From Ectothiorhodospira lacustris (GTDB taxonomy: Bacteria > Pseudomonadota > Gammaproteobacteria > Ectothiorhodospirales > Ectothiorhodospiraceae), in the NCBI RefSeq assembly GCF_022227845.1, contig NZ_JAJNQN010000013.1, forward strand, positions 46,088 through 110,087: a stretch of 64,000 nt of DNA, written 5' to 3'. Shown piece after piece: positions 40,101 to 47,578 of this stretch (the stretch's first letter is position 1; every line of letters begins with the position of its first letter). A program made the position numbers and the translations under genes. The notes beneath the pieces are model-generated. The model worked only from the letters and a program-made list of their open reading frames with translations, made no database searches and had not been told where the DNA came from.

Positions 40101-40772
40101 ATGTCAACCGAGCGCGTCACCGCCGTCAGCCGTCCGGCCGAAGGCGTCCTGGCCTCCAACAAGGTCATCCGCAACACCTACATGCTGTTGTCCATGACCC
40201 TGGCCTTCAGCGCCGTGATGGCCTTCGTGGCCATGGCCGTGGGCGCCCAGCCGGTTCACTGGCTGTTCATGCTGGCCTTTTTCATCGGCTTCCCCTTCCT
40301 GATCAATTATCTGCGCAACAGCATCTGGAGCCTGCCGCTGGTGTTCGTGTTCACCGGCGTGATGGGCTATATCCTCGGCCCCATCGTAGGCATGTATCTG
40401 AGCCTGCCCAACGGTCCGGGCGTAGTGGGTGGCGCACTGGCCAGCACGGCACTGGTGTTTGTGGGCCTGTCCGCCTATGCGCTGATCACCCGCAAGGACT
40501 TCAGCTTCCTGGGCGGCTTCGTGTTCGTGGGCTTCCTGGTGGTCCTGGCGGCCATCGTGGCCAATCTGTTCTTGGCCATTCCAGCCCTGTCCCTGGCCAT
40601 TTCCTCGGCCGTGGTGCTGCTGGTGTCGGCGGCCATCCTGTGGGACACCAGCCGCATGGTGCACGACGGTGAGGCCAACTACGTGGTGATGACGGTCTCC
40701 CTGTTCGCCAACATCTACGTGCTGTTCCTGCACCTGATGAACCTGTTTGCCATGCTCACCGGCGATAACTGA
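40101..40772 (+). CDS. Bax inhibitor-1/YccA family membrane protein
   Basis: Integral membrane protein of 223 residues with seven helices, belonging to the BI-1 family (E. coli YccA/YbhL group). Typical features are NTYMLLSMTLAFSAVMAF at helix 1, ALASTALVFVGLSAYAL and the C-terminal AAILWDTSRMVHDGEANYVVMTVSLFANIYVLFLHLMNL (quoted in part) with the paired Asp residues. YccA modulates the FtsH protease; Ca2+ leak has been reported for homologues. AGAGGAGC lies before ATG 40101. A strong terminator follows. Confidence 0.92.
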   Translation: MSTERVTAVSRPAEGVLASNKVIRNTYMLLSMTLAFSAVMAFVAMAVGAQPVHWLFMLAFFIGFPFLINYLRNSIWSLPLVFVFTGVMGYILGPIVGMYLSLPNGPGVVGGALASTALVFVGLSAYALITRKDFSFLGGFVFVGFLVVLAAIVANLFLAIPALSLAISSAVVLLVSAAILWDTSRMVHDGEANYVVMTVSLFANIYVLFLHLMNLFAMLTGDN

Positions 40773-40804
40773 TCACCGTTCGAGCCATTGCGGACACGTG
40801 ACCG

Positions 40805-40840
40805 AAGGCCCCGGGCATCGCCCCGGGGCCTTCTTGCTTG
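40805..40840 (+). terminator. Rho-independent terminator after the YccA-like gene
   Basis: AAGGCCCCGGG (40805-40815) pairs with CCCGGGGCCTT (40822-40832) around CATCGC, an 11-bp GC-rich stem, followed by a T-rich TTCTTGCTT tail. It ends 35 bases before the next gene. Confidence 0.8.
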
Positions 40841-40874
40841 CCTCGCCTGAAGACCCAAGAATGGAACGGTGCAC

Positions 40875-41843
40875 ATGCAGATCGAACACGGCGTATTCCT
40901 GGACCTGGAAACCCTGGATCGGGGCGACCTGGATCTCTCCCCCCTGAAGCATGCCCTGCCCCACTGGAACTTCCATGACTACACCACGCCGGCACAGGTG
41001 GCCGAGCGGATCCGGGAGGCCCAGGTGATCATCACCAACAAGGTAGTGCTGGACAGGCAGGCCCTGTCCGCCGCGCCGCGGCTAAAGCTGGTCTGCCTGG
41101 CGGCCACGGGCACCAACAACGTGGATCTGGAAGCCGCCGCTGAACGGGGCATTGTGATCTGCAATGTCAGGGACTATGCCACCGCCTCCGTGGTACAGCA
41201 TGTCTTTGCCCTGATCCTGGCCCTGACCGTCCGCCTGGACGCCTATCAGCGGGATGTTCGGGAGGGACGCTGGCATGCCGGCCGTCAGTTCTGCATCCTC
41301 GACCATCCCATCCGTGAGCTGGCGGGACGCCAACTGGGGATCATCGGCTACGGGGTGCTGGGACGGGCCACCGCCGATGCCGCAAGGGCCTTCGGCCTGG
41401 GGGTGCTGGTAGCGGAGAGTCTGCGGGGCGATCCACCGCAATCGGGGCGTCTGCCGCTGGATGATGTGCTGGCCGACTCGGACATCATCAGTCTGCACTG
41501 CCCCCTCACGCCCCGGACCGAGCGACTCATGAATGCCCGGCGCCTGGCCCGGATGAAGCCGGATGCCCTGCTGATCAACACGGCCCGGGGTGCGGTGGTG
41601 GATAACCAGGCCCTGGCGCAGGCCCTGCGGGAAAAACGACTGGGCGGAGCGGGCATCGACGTGCTGGAACAGGAGCCGCCCCCGGCGGATCACCCGCTGC
41701 TGGCGGGGGATATCCCGAATCTGATCATCACGCCCCATGTGGCCTGGGCGGCGGTGGAGGCCCGGCAGCGGATGGTGGATGCGCTGGCGCGGAACATTGC
41801 CGGTTTTGTGGCCGGTGAGATCATCAATCAGGTGAACGGGTGA
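40875..41843 (+). CDS. D-2-hydroxyacid dehydrogenase (glycerate dehydrogenase-like)
   Basis: NAD(P)-dependent enzyme of the D-isomer-specific 2-hydroxyacid dehydrogenase family, 322 residues. The NAD motif GIIGYGVLGRATADAARAFG is near 150, followed by the family signature LHCPLTPRTERLMNARRLARMKPDALLINTARGAVVD (quoted in part). The catalytic set is R (ARGAVVDNQAL), E (LEQEPP) and H (ITPHVAWA). It best fits the HprA (hydroxypyruvate/glycerate) subgroup, useful in photorespiratory glycolate handling next to RuBisCO, but substrate cannot be proved. ATG 40875 is preferred over GTG 40869. Confidence 0.9.
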   Translation: MQIEHGVFLDLETLDRGDLDLSPLKHALPHWNFHDYTTPAQVAERIREAQVIITNKVVLDRQALSAAPRLKLVCLAATGTNNVDLEAAAERGIVICNVRDYATASVVQHVFALILALTVRLDAYQRDVREGRWHAGRQFCILDHPIRELAGRQLGIIGYGVLGRATADAARAFGLGVLVAESLRGDPPQSGRLPLDDVLADSDIISLHCPLTPRTERLMNARRLARMKPDALLINTARGAVVDNQALAQALREKRLGGAGIDVLEQEPPPADHPLLAGDIPNLIITPHVAWAAVEARQRMVDALARNIAGFVAGEIINQVNG

Positions 41844-41851
41844 GGGCGGAC

Positions 41852-42070
41852 ATGTCGGATGCCGTGAGCGAAAGAATGGTGGAACTGGAGATCCGCATGG
41901 CCCATCAGGAGGCCCTGTGCCAGGATCTCAATGACGTGGTGACCAGGCAGCAGCAGGAGATCGATCGTCTGCAGTTGCAGGTGGAAGGGCTGCGACTGCG
42001 GCTGCTGGAGTTGATGGAGCATCAGTCCTCCGGAGCGCAGCTACCGGAGCCGCCCCCGCCCCATTACTGA
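41852..42070 (+). CDS. slyX: SlyX family protein
   Basis: A 72-residue coiled-coil protein of unknown function. SERMVELEIRMAHQEALCQDLNDVVTRQQQEIDRLQLQVEGL (heptads throughout, quoted in pieces) and the Pro-rich end PEPPPPHY are the SlyX signature. ATG 41852 is chosen; a GTG at 41840 overlapping the upstream stop is the alternative. The gene starts 8 bases after the dehydrogenase and is probably cotranscribed with it. Confidence 0.9.
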   Translation: MSDAVSERMVELEIRMAHQEALCQDLNDVVTRQQQEIDRLQLQVEGLRLRLLELMEHQSSGAQLPEPPPPHY

Positions 42071-42085
42071 CATCCACTCGCCCCC

Positions 42086-42910
42086 TCATCCCCGGCCCTT
42101 CTCCCCCGGAGGGGAGAAGGGGGTAAGGTAGACGTCGAACCGGGTGCTGCTGCCCGGCAGGGTGTGACTGGGTGCCCTGCCCCCCAGGTGCTCGCCCCTC
42201 GCCGGCCGCTTGACCACCACCCGCTCCCGGGCCGCCCCCAGCGCGGCCTCCAGCAGTGCGGCGGCGTCCTTGTCATCCCCCACCAGGGTACGAAACACCC
42301 GCATTTCCTTCTTGACCAGGGCCTGCTTGTCCCGGTGAGGGTACATGGGGTCCAGGCAGACCACGTCGGTCCGATGGCTGCTCAGCCATTGAACGGCATC
42401 GCCCGAAATCAGGGTCATGCGCCCGATGGTCGATGACAGCGAGGGCACCCGGGCGGCCCGAGCCAGACCATCGGCCAGGAGGGCGGCAATAACCGGATGG
42501 CGCTCCAGCAGGGTGACCCGGCAGCCCAGGCCGGCCAGGATGAAGGCATCCCGGCCCAGGCCGGCGGTGGCGTCCACCACGTCGGGGCGATGACCCTTTT
42601 TGAGTCCTGCGGCACGGGCCAAGGGCTCGTTGCGCGGGCTGGACTGGCGATCGCGATAGCCCAGGCGTCCACCGGCAAAATCCACGTAGACGGGTCCCGG
42701 TGCGCCCGGGCCGGTCTGGCGCAGTTCCAGACGCTCGGGGGTGACCACCAGGACCTGCCCCCCCGGGTGTTCCGGTCCCTGCAGGGGCAGGCCCAGTTGC
42801 CGAGCCAGGTGCTCGGCCCGGTCCCGGGTGTCGGGTGTGTCGTAGTCGATGGAAAGGCCGTTCACAGGATCTGTCTCGGTTGCCAAAGTGGAAAGCCGCT
42901 CTGCCGTCAT
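42086..42910 (-). CDS. rsmJ: 16S rRNA (guanine-1516-N2)-methyltransferase
   Basis: SAM-dependent methyltransferase of about 274 residues. PDVVDATAGLGRDAFILAGLGCRVTLLERHPVIAALLADGLARA (in pieces) is the SAM site, with VVCLDPMYPHRDKQALVKKEMRVFRTLVGDD next, both diagnostic of RsmJ. I place the start at ATG 42910; the frame is open upstream but reads through a palindromic repeat. That ATG is the complement of a GTCAT repeat half-site, so the repeat array borders or provides the start. The last ten residues (PFSPPGEKGRG) are encoded by a CCCTTCTCCCC dyad, an extension other RsmJ proteins lack. Confidence 0.9.
   Translation of the reverse strand: MTAERLSTLATETDPVNGLSIDYDTPDTRDRAEHLARQLGLPLQGPEHPGGQVLVVTPERLELRQTGPGAPGPVYVDFAGGRLGYRDRQSSPRNEPLARAAGLKKGHRPDVVDATAGLGRDAFILAGLGCRVTLLERHPVIAALLADGLARAARVPSLSSTIGRMTLISGDAVQWLSSHRTDVVCLDPMYPHRDKQALVKKEMRVFRTLVGDDKDAAALLEAALGAARERVVVKRPARGEHLGGRAPSHTLPGSSTRFDVYLTPFSPPGEKGRG
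42096..42121. repeat. CCCTTCTCCCC dyad at the 3' end of rsmJ
   Basis: CCCTTCTCCCC (42096-42106) pairs with GGGGAGAAGGG (42111-42121), a variant of the dyad at 6832-6857 and 49619-49643. It lies inside the end of rsmJ and 26 bases after the slyX stop on the other strand, so it may terminate either transcript. Confidence 0.6.
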
Positions 42911-43165
42911 TTGAAGTCGTTTGGAAAGCCCCGGCGTCGCTTGGAACTCCCCCGGCGTCATTTGCCCACCCCTGTCGTCATTCCCGCGAAGGCGGGAATC
43001 CAGAATACCCAGCCTGCACGTGGATTCCCGCTTACGCGGGAATGACGGGGAACCATCCATGAACTGCCCCGGTGAAAAATGGATTCCCGCTTATGCGGGA
43101 ATGACGGTGGACAATCTTGGACACGGGAATGACGGAGGACGATCTCGAACGCGAGAAATGACTCA
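42906..43165. repeat. Half-site array (20-bp period) and palindromic repeats upstream of rsmJ
   Basis: GTC-starting half-sites fall at 42916, 42936, 42956 and 42976, exactly 20 bases apart, with another GTCAT at 42906 that contains the rsmJ start. Only the last leads into a full palindrome (GTCATTCCCGCG...CGGGAATCC). Two more palindromes follow to 43107. Right-half copies GGGAATGACGG occur at 43097 and 43125, and the second is followed by AGGACGATCTCGAACG, nearly the spacer of the 60-bp array at 21960. No gene is visible in this 265-base gap. Confidence 0.75.
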
Positions 43166-43175
43166 CGGGAAAGGT

Positions 43176-43754
43176 TCAGTCGGAAGCAGGCGTTTCGCCC
43201 AGGATCACCCGGCCATCCGGATGCAGTCGATAATCCGGCACCTCCAGGTTGCGCCGGGCGGCCTGGCCGTCATGGACCCGGCCGGCGAAGTCGTAACGCC
43301 CTCCCCGGCAGCGGTCGACAATCCCCCCACCCCAGCCCTGCTCCGTCGCGATCTCGGGGACCACCAGATCCAGGCGGCAACCCAGGTCGGTGCCGATGGC
43401 AAAGGCCACGAATACGTCCGGCGCCGCGGAGCGATGATCGTTGCGATAGGCACGGGGCTGGCGGCTGAAACGGGAACCCGGATCATAGAGGCGCTCGACA
43501 AAGGCCGCATCCGCTGCCGCCATGGCCTCGCTCCGGCGCAGTACCAGTACGGGACGACCGCTCCATTCCACCTCCAGCATCTCCCCCGGCGCCAGCGCGG
43601 TGATGTCCACGGACTTGGTCAGGACATGACTGGTACGCGGCTCGCTCAGAAAGCCGGAGATCATGGCATAGACCAGCGCCAGTATCCCCAGCAGGGCCAT
43701 GAGCTTGAGGGCAACCCGGTAGTAGACGCGAGCATCCGATTCTTCAGTGGTCAT
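43176..43754 (-). CDS. Rieske-like membrane-anchored protein lacking the [2Fe-2S] ligands
   Basis: A 192-residue protein with one N-terminal membrane helix (about 17-33) and a soluble domain built like the Rieske subunit of cytochrome bc1: APGEMLEVEWSGRPVLVLRR (55-73) matches the PGQ...WRGKPV segment. Box 1, normally CTHLGC, reads GTDLGC (121-126); box 2, normally CPCHGS, reads DRCRGG (147-152), followed by the usual RYDFAGRV. All four metal ligands (two Cys, two His) are replaced while both disulfide cysteines, C126 and C149, remain. It is not next to petBC. A redox-inactive structural role, or binding of something else, is inferred. Confidence 0.75.
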   Translation of the reverse strand: MTTEESDARVYYRVALKLMALLGILALVYAMISGFLSEPRTSHVLTKSVDITALAPGEMLEVEWSGRPVLVLRRSEAMAAADAAFVERLYDPGSRFSRQPRAYRNDHRSAAPDVFVAFAIGTDLGCRLDLVVPEIATEQGWGGGIVDRCRGGRYDFAGRVHDGQAARRNLEVPDYRLHPDGRVILGETPASD

Positions 43755-43789
43755 GAGCGATCCATCCGGGAATAATGAGGAATTTCACA

Positions 43790-44131
43790 ATGATCCGGGA
43801 ACATGCGATGAACACCCCTTCCAGACAAGCCTACGTCGGCATCCACAACGACCTTCACGGCGGCATGACGCCCATCGGCGGCATCATCAAGGATGCCTGG
43901 GTGTTCGGCCTGATCCCCGAGACGGAGACCTGCGAGGGCTGGACCCATGCCCAGATCCAGATGCTCCATGACAAAGTGGCCGCCGCGTGGGATCAGCATG
44001 GCCTGCTGGTCAGTCGGCTACCACCTGAGCTGCGGGAACGCCATACCCGTATCCACGATGAAGCCATAGCCCGCGCCAAGGCCGAGGGCTGGGTCCCCGG
44101 CATGGATGTGGACGGCAGCATGGAACAGTAA
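43790..44131 (+). CDS. Small conserved-looking hypothetical protein
   Basis: A 113-residue soluble protein with no family I recognise. GAGGAA sits 7 bases upstream of ATG 43790; ATG 43808 (MNTPSRQAYVG) is also possible and may be the real start of the conserved part. The core HNDLHGGMTPIGGIIKDAWVFGLIPETETCEGW is glycine- and histidine-rich and looks constrained, and a helical C-terminus (LPPELRERHTRIHDEAIARAKAEGW) follows. It is divergent from the Rieske-like gene, with 35 bases between starts, suggesting shared control. Confidence 0.7.
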   Translation: MIREHAMNTPSRQAYVGIHNDLHGGMTPIGGIIKDAWVFGLIPETETCEGWTHAQIQMLHDKVAAAWDQHGLLVSRLPPELRERHTRIHDEAIARAKAEGWVPGMDVDGSMEQ

Positions 44132-44133
44132 CT

Positions 44134-44616
44134 TCAGTCCCTGAAGTTATCGTACTGTAGGGGCAGCTCCAGCTCAGCCTTGCGCAGCAGGGCGATGGCA
44201 TCCTGCAAGTCATCACGCTTCTTGCCGGTGACCCGGATCTTCTCGCCCTGGATGGAGGCCTGCACCTTGAGCTTGCTGTCCTTGATCAGACGGATGATCT
44301 TCCTGGCCAGATCCTGGTCGATGCCCTGCCGGATGGTCACCACGCGACGGACCTTGCCGCCCCCCTCGTCCAGCTTGCCGGATTCCAGACAGCCTACGTC
44401 GATGCCCCGCTTGGCCAGCTTCTGGGTGAGGATGTCCATCACTTGGTCCACCTGGAATTCGGAGGCGCCGAACAGGGTCAACTCGGCCTCGCTCTGTTCC
44501 ACGTCGGCGGGGCTGCCCTTGAAGTCGTAACGGTTCTCCACTTCGCGCTTGGTCTGGTCGACGGCGTTGCGCAGTTCCTGCATGTCCACTTCGGACACCA
44601 CGTCGAATGAAGGCAT
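44134..44616 (-). CDS. yajQ: YajQ family cyclic-di-GMP-binding protein
   Basis: A 160-residue protein of the UPF0234/YajQ family, shown in some bacteria to bind cyclic di-GMP. It opens [34 protein letters not shown] and has [50 protein letters not shown] near the end, quoted in part, both highly conserved. It lies alone, ending 3 bases from the stop of the convergent hypothetical gene. Confidence 0.95.
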   Translation of the reverse strand: MPSFDVVSEVDMQELRNAVDQTKREVENRYDFKGSPADVEQSEAELTLFGASEFQVDQVMDILTQKLAKRGIDVGCLESGKLDEGGGKVRRVVTIRQGIDQDLARKIIRLIKDSKLKVQASIQGEKIRVTGKKRDDLQDAIALLRKAELELPLQYDNFRD

Positions 44617-44683
44617 GGTCTTCTCCGCTTTGCTGAATCAGCGCGCAAGTCTATCAAAATGCGCGCAGGACGCCTCCATCGGG

Positions 44684-44772
44684 ATCAGGCCCACGGGCAC
44701 GAAGGGAGCATCATTGCCGTCATTCCCGCGAAAGCGGGAATCCAATCAGGCCCACAGGCGCGAAGGGAGCAT
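44684..44772. repeat. 28-base direct repeat flanking a palindromic element
   Basis: The 28 bases at 44684-44711 recur at 44745-44772 with two mismatches, a 61-base period. Between them sits one intact palindrome (GTCATTCCCGCG-AAAG-CGGGAATCC at about 44719-44743). The remaining gap upstream of cyaY holds no gene. Confidence 0.75.
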
Positions 44773-44859
44773 GCCCTGCCCGGCGGTTCCGGAGGATTTG
44801 CTATTGGCCCGACAATCCAATACCGTCCGGGCTTTCCATCTCTTCCGAGGAACCTTGCC

Positions 44860-45189
44860 ATGAACCCAGTCTCCTTTGCCGTGCAGGCGGAACAGGCCCT
44901 GGAATCCCTGGTGGAACGCATGAGCGAAGTGGACGCGCTGGCGGATCTGGACATGGATCTGGTGGACGGGGTGCTGAAAATGGAATTTGATGACGGCAGC
45001 AAGCTGATCATCAACCGGCAGGAGCCGGTGCGCCAGCTCTGGCTGGCCTCACCGGAGGGGCCGGCCCATTTCAATCAGGGCACCGGCGGCGCAGGCTGGG
45101 TAAACGACCGCACCGGCGAAGGTCTGCTGGAGACCCTGAACCGGGTGCTGAGCCAGAAGCTCGGTGAGGCGATCAGGATTCCGGACTAG
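44860..45189 (+). CDS. cyaY: Frataxin-like iron-sulfur assembly protein CyaY
   Basis: Iron-binding regulator of the ISC cysteine desulfurase, 109 residues from ATG 44860 with a GAGGAA upstream. The acidic first helix (LERMSEVDALADLDMDLVDGVLKMEFDDGSKLIINRQEPVRQLWLASPEGPAHFN, in pieces) and the GAGWVNDRTGEGLLETLN end are typical. The frame is open to 44659 but that part is repeat sequence. Its 3' end overlaps the convergent gene by 17 bases. Confidence 0.94.
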   Translation: MNPVSFAVQAEQALESLVERMSEVDALADLDMDLVDGVLKMEFDDGSKLIINRQEPVRQLWLASPEGPAHFNQGTGGAGWVNDRTGEGLLETLNRVLSQKLGEAIRIPD

Positions 45190-45541
45190 ACGGCGTCTCT
45201 TCCGGCTTTTTCAGCAGGGATTCGAGCTGCCCCACCACCACGGCGGGCTTGTGGTCTTCCAACATCCGGTCCACCAGCAGCAGCATGGGATGATAACGGG
45301 GCTGCAGGGTGTACTTGATGCGGGCCATGTTCAGGGACAGGCGCCGGAACTGGCGGAAGAACAGGTAGGACAGGGTGGCCACGATCAGCGCCGTCCAGGT
45401 GGCGCCCTGGAACCAGACCCAGACGGCCGCCCCGTAACCAATGAAGCTGATGATGAACAGCAGGGTGGCAAAGCGATGGATGGTGGCGACGAAGGACGCA
45501 AAATCTTCGCGGTGAGTGGCGAATTCTTCCTGGGAGATCAT
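45173..45541 (-). CDS. Small membrane protein of unknown function
   Basis: A 122-residue protein with two transmembrane helices (about 25-44 and 48-63) and a basic, amphipathic cytoplasmic C-terminus. No family recognised. ATG 45541 is the first in frame. It is downstream of mpl in the same direction, 61 bases away, and converges on cyaY with overlapping ends. Confidence 0.65.
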   Translation of the reverse strand: MISQEEFATHREDFASFVATIHRFATLLFIISFIGYGAAVWVWFQGATWTALIVATLSYLFFRQFRRLSLNMARIKYTLQPRYHPMLLLVDRMLEDHKPAVVVGQLESLLKKPEETPSSPES

Positions 45542-45602
45542 GAATGACGGTTTCCGGTTGGGTTGGCGGCCATAGTGTAATCCATGGGGGCGGCGCGCTC
45601 AT

Positions 45603-46964
45603 TCAGGCTGAAAGCGCTCCCAACAGCCGCTCGTGCAGCCCGCCGAAGCCTCCGTTGCTCATGATCAGCACATGGTCACCGGGCCGGGCGCTCGCCACCA
45701 GGCGCGCCAGCAGGGCATCCAGGGTCGCCGCGGACTCCCCCCGCCCCGCCAGTTCGCCCGTCACCGCCGCCGCGTCCCAGCCCAGATCCGGTGGCGCGAA
45801 CACGAACACCTGATCCGCCCCGGCCAACGAGGCCGCCAGGGTCTGTCGATGGACACCCATGCGCATGGTGTTGGAACGGGGTTCCAGCACCGCCAGGATG
45901 CGGGCCTCCCCCACCCGCCCACGCAGGGCCTCAAGGGTGGCGGCGATGGCAGTGGGATGATGGGCAAAGTCATCATGGACCGTCACCCCGCCGACCGTGC
46001 CCCGCGCCTGCAACCGCCGCTTGACCCCGGCAAAGCGTGACAGCGCCGACAAACCGGCCTCAACCGGCACCCCCACATGCCTGGCCGCTGCCAGGGCCGC
46101 CACGGCGTTGCTCATGTTGTGATGGCCGGGCATGGACCAACGGGCCTCGCCCACCGGGGTGTCCCGGTGATGGAGACGAAAGCGACTGCCGTCGGGACTC
46201 AGGGCCTCTCCCCGCCACTCCAGCCCGCCATCAGACCCGAAACGCTCCACCGGGGTCCAGCACCCCATGGCCAGCACCCGCGCCAAAGCGGCATCGGTGC
46301 CCTGGCAAAGGATGCGCCCCTCGCTCGGCACGGTACGCACCAGATGATGGAACTGACGCTCGATGGCGGCCAGATCCGGAAAGATATCGGCGTGATCGTA
46401 TTCCAGGTTGTTCAGGATCAGGGTCCTGGGGTGGTAATGGACGAACTTGGAGCGCTTATCGAAAAAAGCGGTATCGTATTCGTCGGCCTCCACCACGAAG
46501 AAGGGCGTCTCCCCCAGCCGGGCCGAGACCTGGAAATTATCCGGCACTCCGCCGATGAGAAACCCGGGAGACAGTCCCGCATCCTCCAGTATCCAGGCCA
46601 ATAGGCTCGCGGTGGTGGTCTTGCCGTGGGTTCCGGCCACCGCCAGCACCCAGCGATCCTTGAGCACATGCTCAGCCAGCCACCGGGGGCCGGAGGTGTA
46701 GGGAATGCCGCGGTTGAGCACGTATTCCACCGCCGGATTACCGCGGGTCATCACGTTGCCGACCACCACCACATCCGGCGCCGGGTCCAGGTGGGCGGGA
46801 TCGTAGCCCTCGCTGACGGAGATGCCATGGGCCGCCAGTAGCGTGCTCATGGGCGGGTAGACCTGCTGGTCCGAACCGGTCACGTGGTGACCGGCGGCCC
46901 TGGCCAGCAGGGCCACGCCGGCCATGAAAGTGCCGCAAATACCCAGGATATGGACGTGACTCAC
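45603..46964 (-). CDS. mpl: UDP-N-acetylmuramate:L-alanyl-gamma-D-glutamyl-meso-diaminopimelate ligase
   Basis: Mur-ligase that recycles cell-wall tripeptide by joining it to UDP-MurNAc. 453 residues with the ATP P-loop GTHGKTTTASLLAW, the FVVEADEYDTAFFDKRSKF segment specific to Mpl, LILNNLEYDHADIFPDL, and VHDDFAHHPTAIAATL near the C-terminus. It overlaps the upstream gene by 4 bases (ATGA at 46961-46964), so it is translationally coupled to it. Confidence 0.95.
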   Translation of the reverse strand: MSHVHILGICGTFMAGVALLARAAGHHVTGSDQQVYPPMSTLLAAHGISVSEGYDPAHLDPAPDVVVVGNVMTRGNPAVEYVLNRGIPYTSGPRWLAEHVLKDRWVLAVAGTHGKTTTASLLAWILEDAGLSPGFLIGGVPDNFQVSARLGETPFFVVEADEYDTAFFDKRSKFVHYHPRTLILNNLEYDHADIFPDLAAIERQFHHLVRTVPSEGRILCQGTDAALARVLAMGCWTPVERFGSDGGLEWRGEALSPDGSRFRLHHRDTPVGEARWSMPGHHNMSNAVAALAAARHVGVPVEAGLSALSRFAGVKRRLQARGTVGGVTVHDDFAHHPTAIAATLEALRGRVGEARILAVLEPRSNTMRMGVHRQTLAASLAGADQVFVFAPPDLGWDAAAVTGELAGRGESAATLDALLARLVASARPGDHVLIMSNGGFGGLHERLLGALSA

Positions 46965-47482
46965 GGCATGATCGCCGTGTAGAGCATTTCACCGGCGATG
47001 GCCGCCAGCATCAGGTACAGTACCGCCAGTGCCACGCCCCCGGCCACGGTCTGCAGGCCCAGGGCGCTGCGCAGGATATTGCCGTAGGTGGTCAGCAGCC
47101 AGCCCAGCAGGACCAGATAGCCCACGGTGATGTAGACCGGGATCTCGGTGGGAGTCTCGGCCCCGCGCAGGTTGTAGACCAGGGGCAGCATCAGGAGCCC
47201 CAGGATCACACCCACACCCAGCAAGGCGCTCAAGGTCTGGTTGAACCGGCCCGGCACCCCCCGCCAGGACAATAGCAGGGCGGTATAGCCCGCCAGCAGG
47301 GCCAGTTCCAGGCCGGTCTGCAGGATGGCCAGCTGGAAGGGGTAGAACGGCAGGGCCACAATCAGGCCCACCAGCAGGTAGGCAATGACGCACAGCCACA
47401 GCAGCATGGCGGAGGCCGGCAGGTCCTCGGGGCCTTTCTGCATGAAGGTCAACTGGATGAAGGGTTTGATCAACGCGTACAT
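46961..47482 (-). CDS. Membrane protein of unknown function upstream of mpl
   Basis: 173 residues with five predicted transmembrane helices (about 26-48, 50-72, 82-104, 115-137 and 145-168). It begins MYALIKPFIQLTFMQKGPEDLPAS and has a conserved-looking polar start typical of a family common before mpl in this group; I cannot name it. The stop overlaps the mpl start. Confidence 0.75.
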   Translation of the reverse strand: MYALIKPFIQLTFMQKGPEDLPASAMLLWLCVIAYLLVGLIVALPFYPFQLAILQTGLELALLAGYTALLLSWRGVPGRFNQTLSALLGVGVILGLLMLPLVYNLRGAETPTEIPVYITVGYLVLLGWLLTTYGNILRSALGLQTVAGGVALAVLYLMLAAIAGEMLYTAIMP

Positions 47483-47578
47483 GCACGGCCCTTGGATGAC
47501 GTCCTGATGATTCGCTGACGGTCGTTTGAGATTCGTGCAAGGATATCATGTCCCTCCCGGTACACAGCAGAACCCGAC

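Noticed and set aside
43061..43175. A possible gene start upstream of the Rieske-like gene stop.
   Set aside because: The stretch is made of palindrome and right-half copies only.
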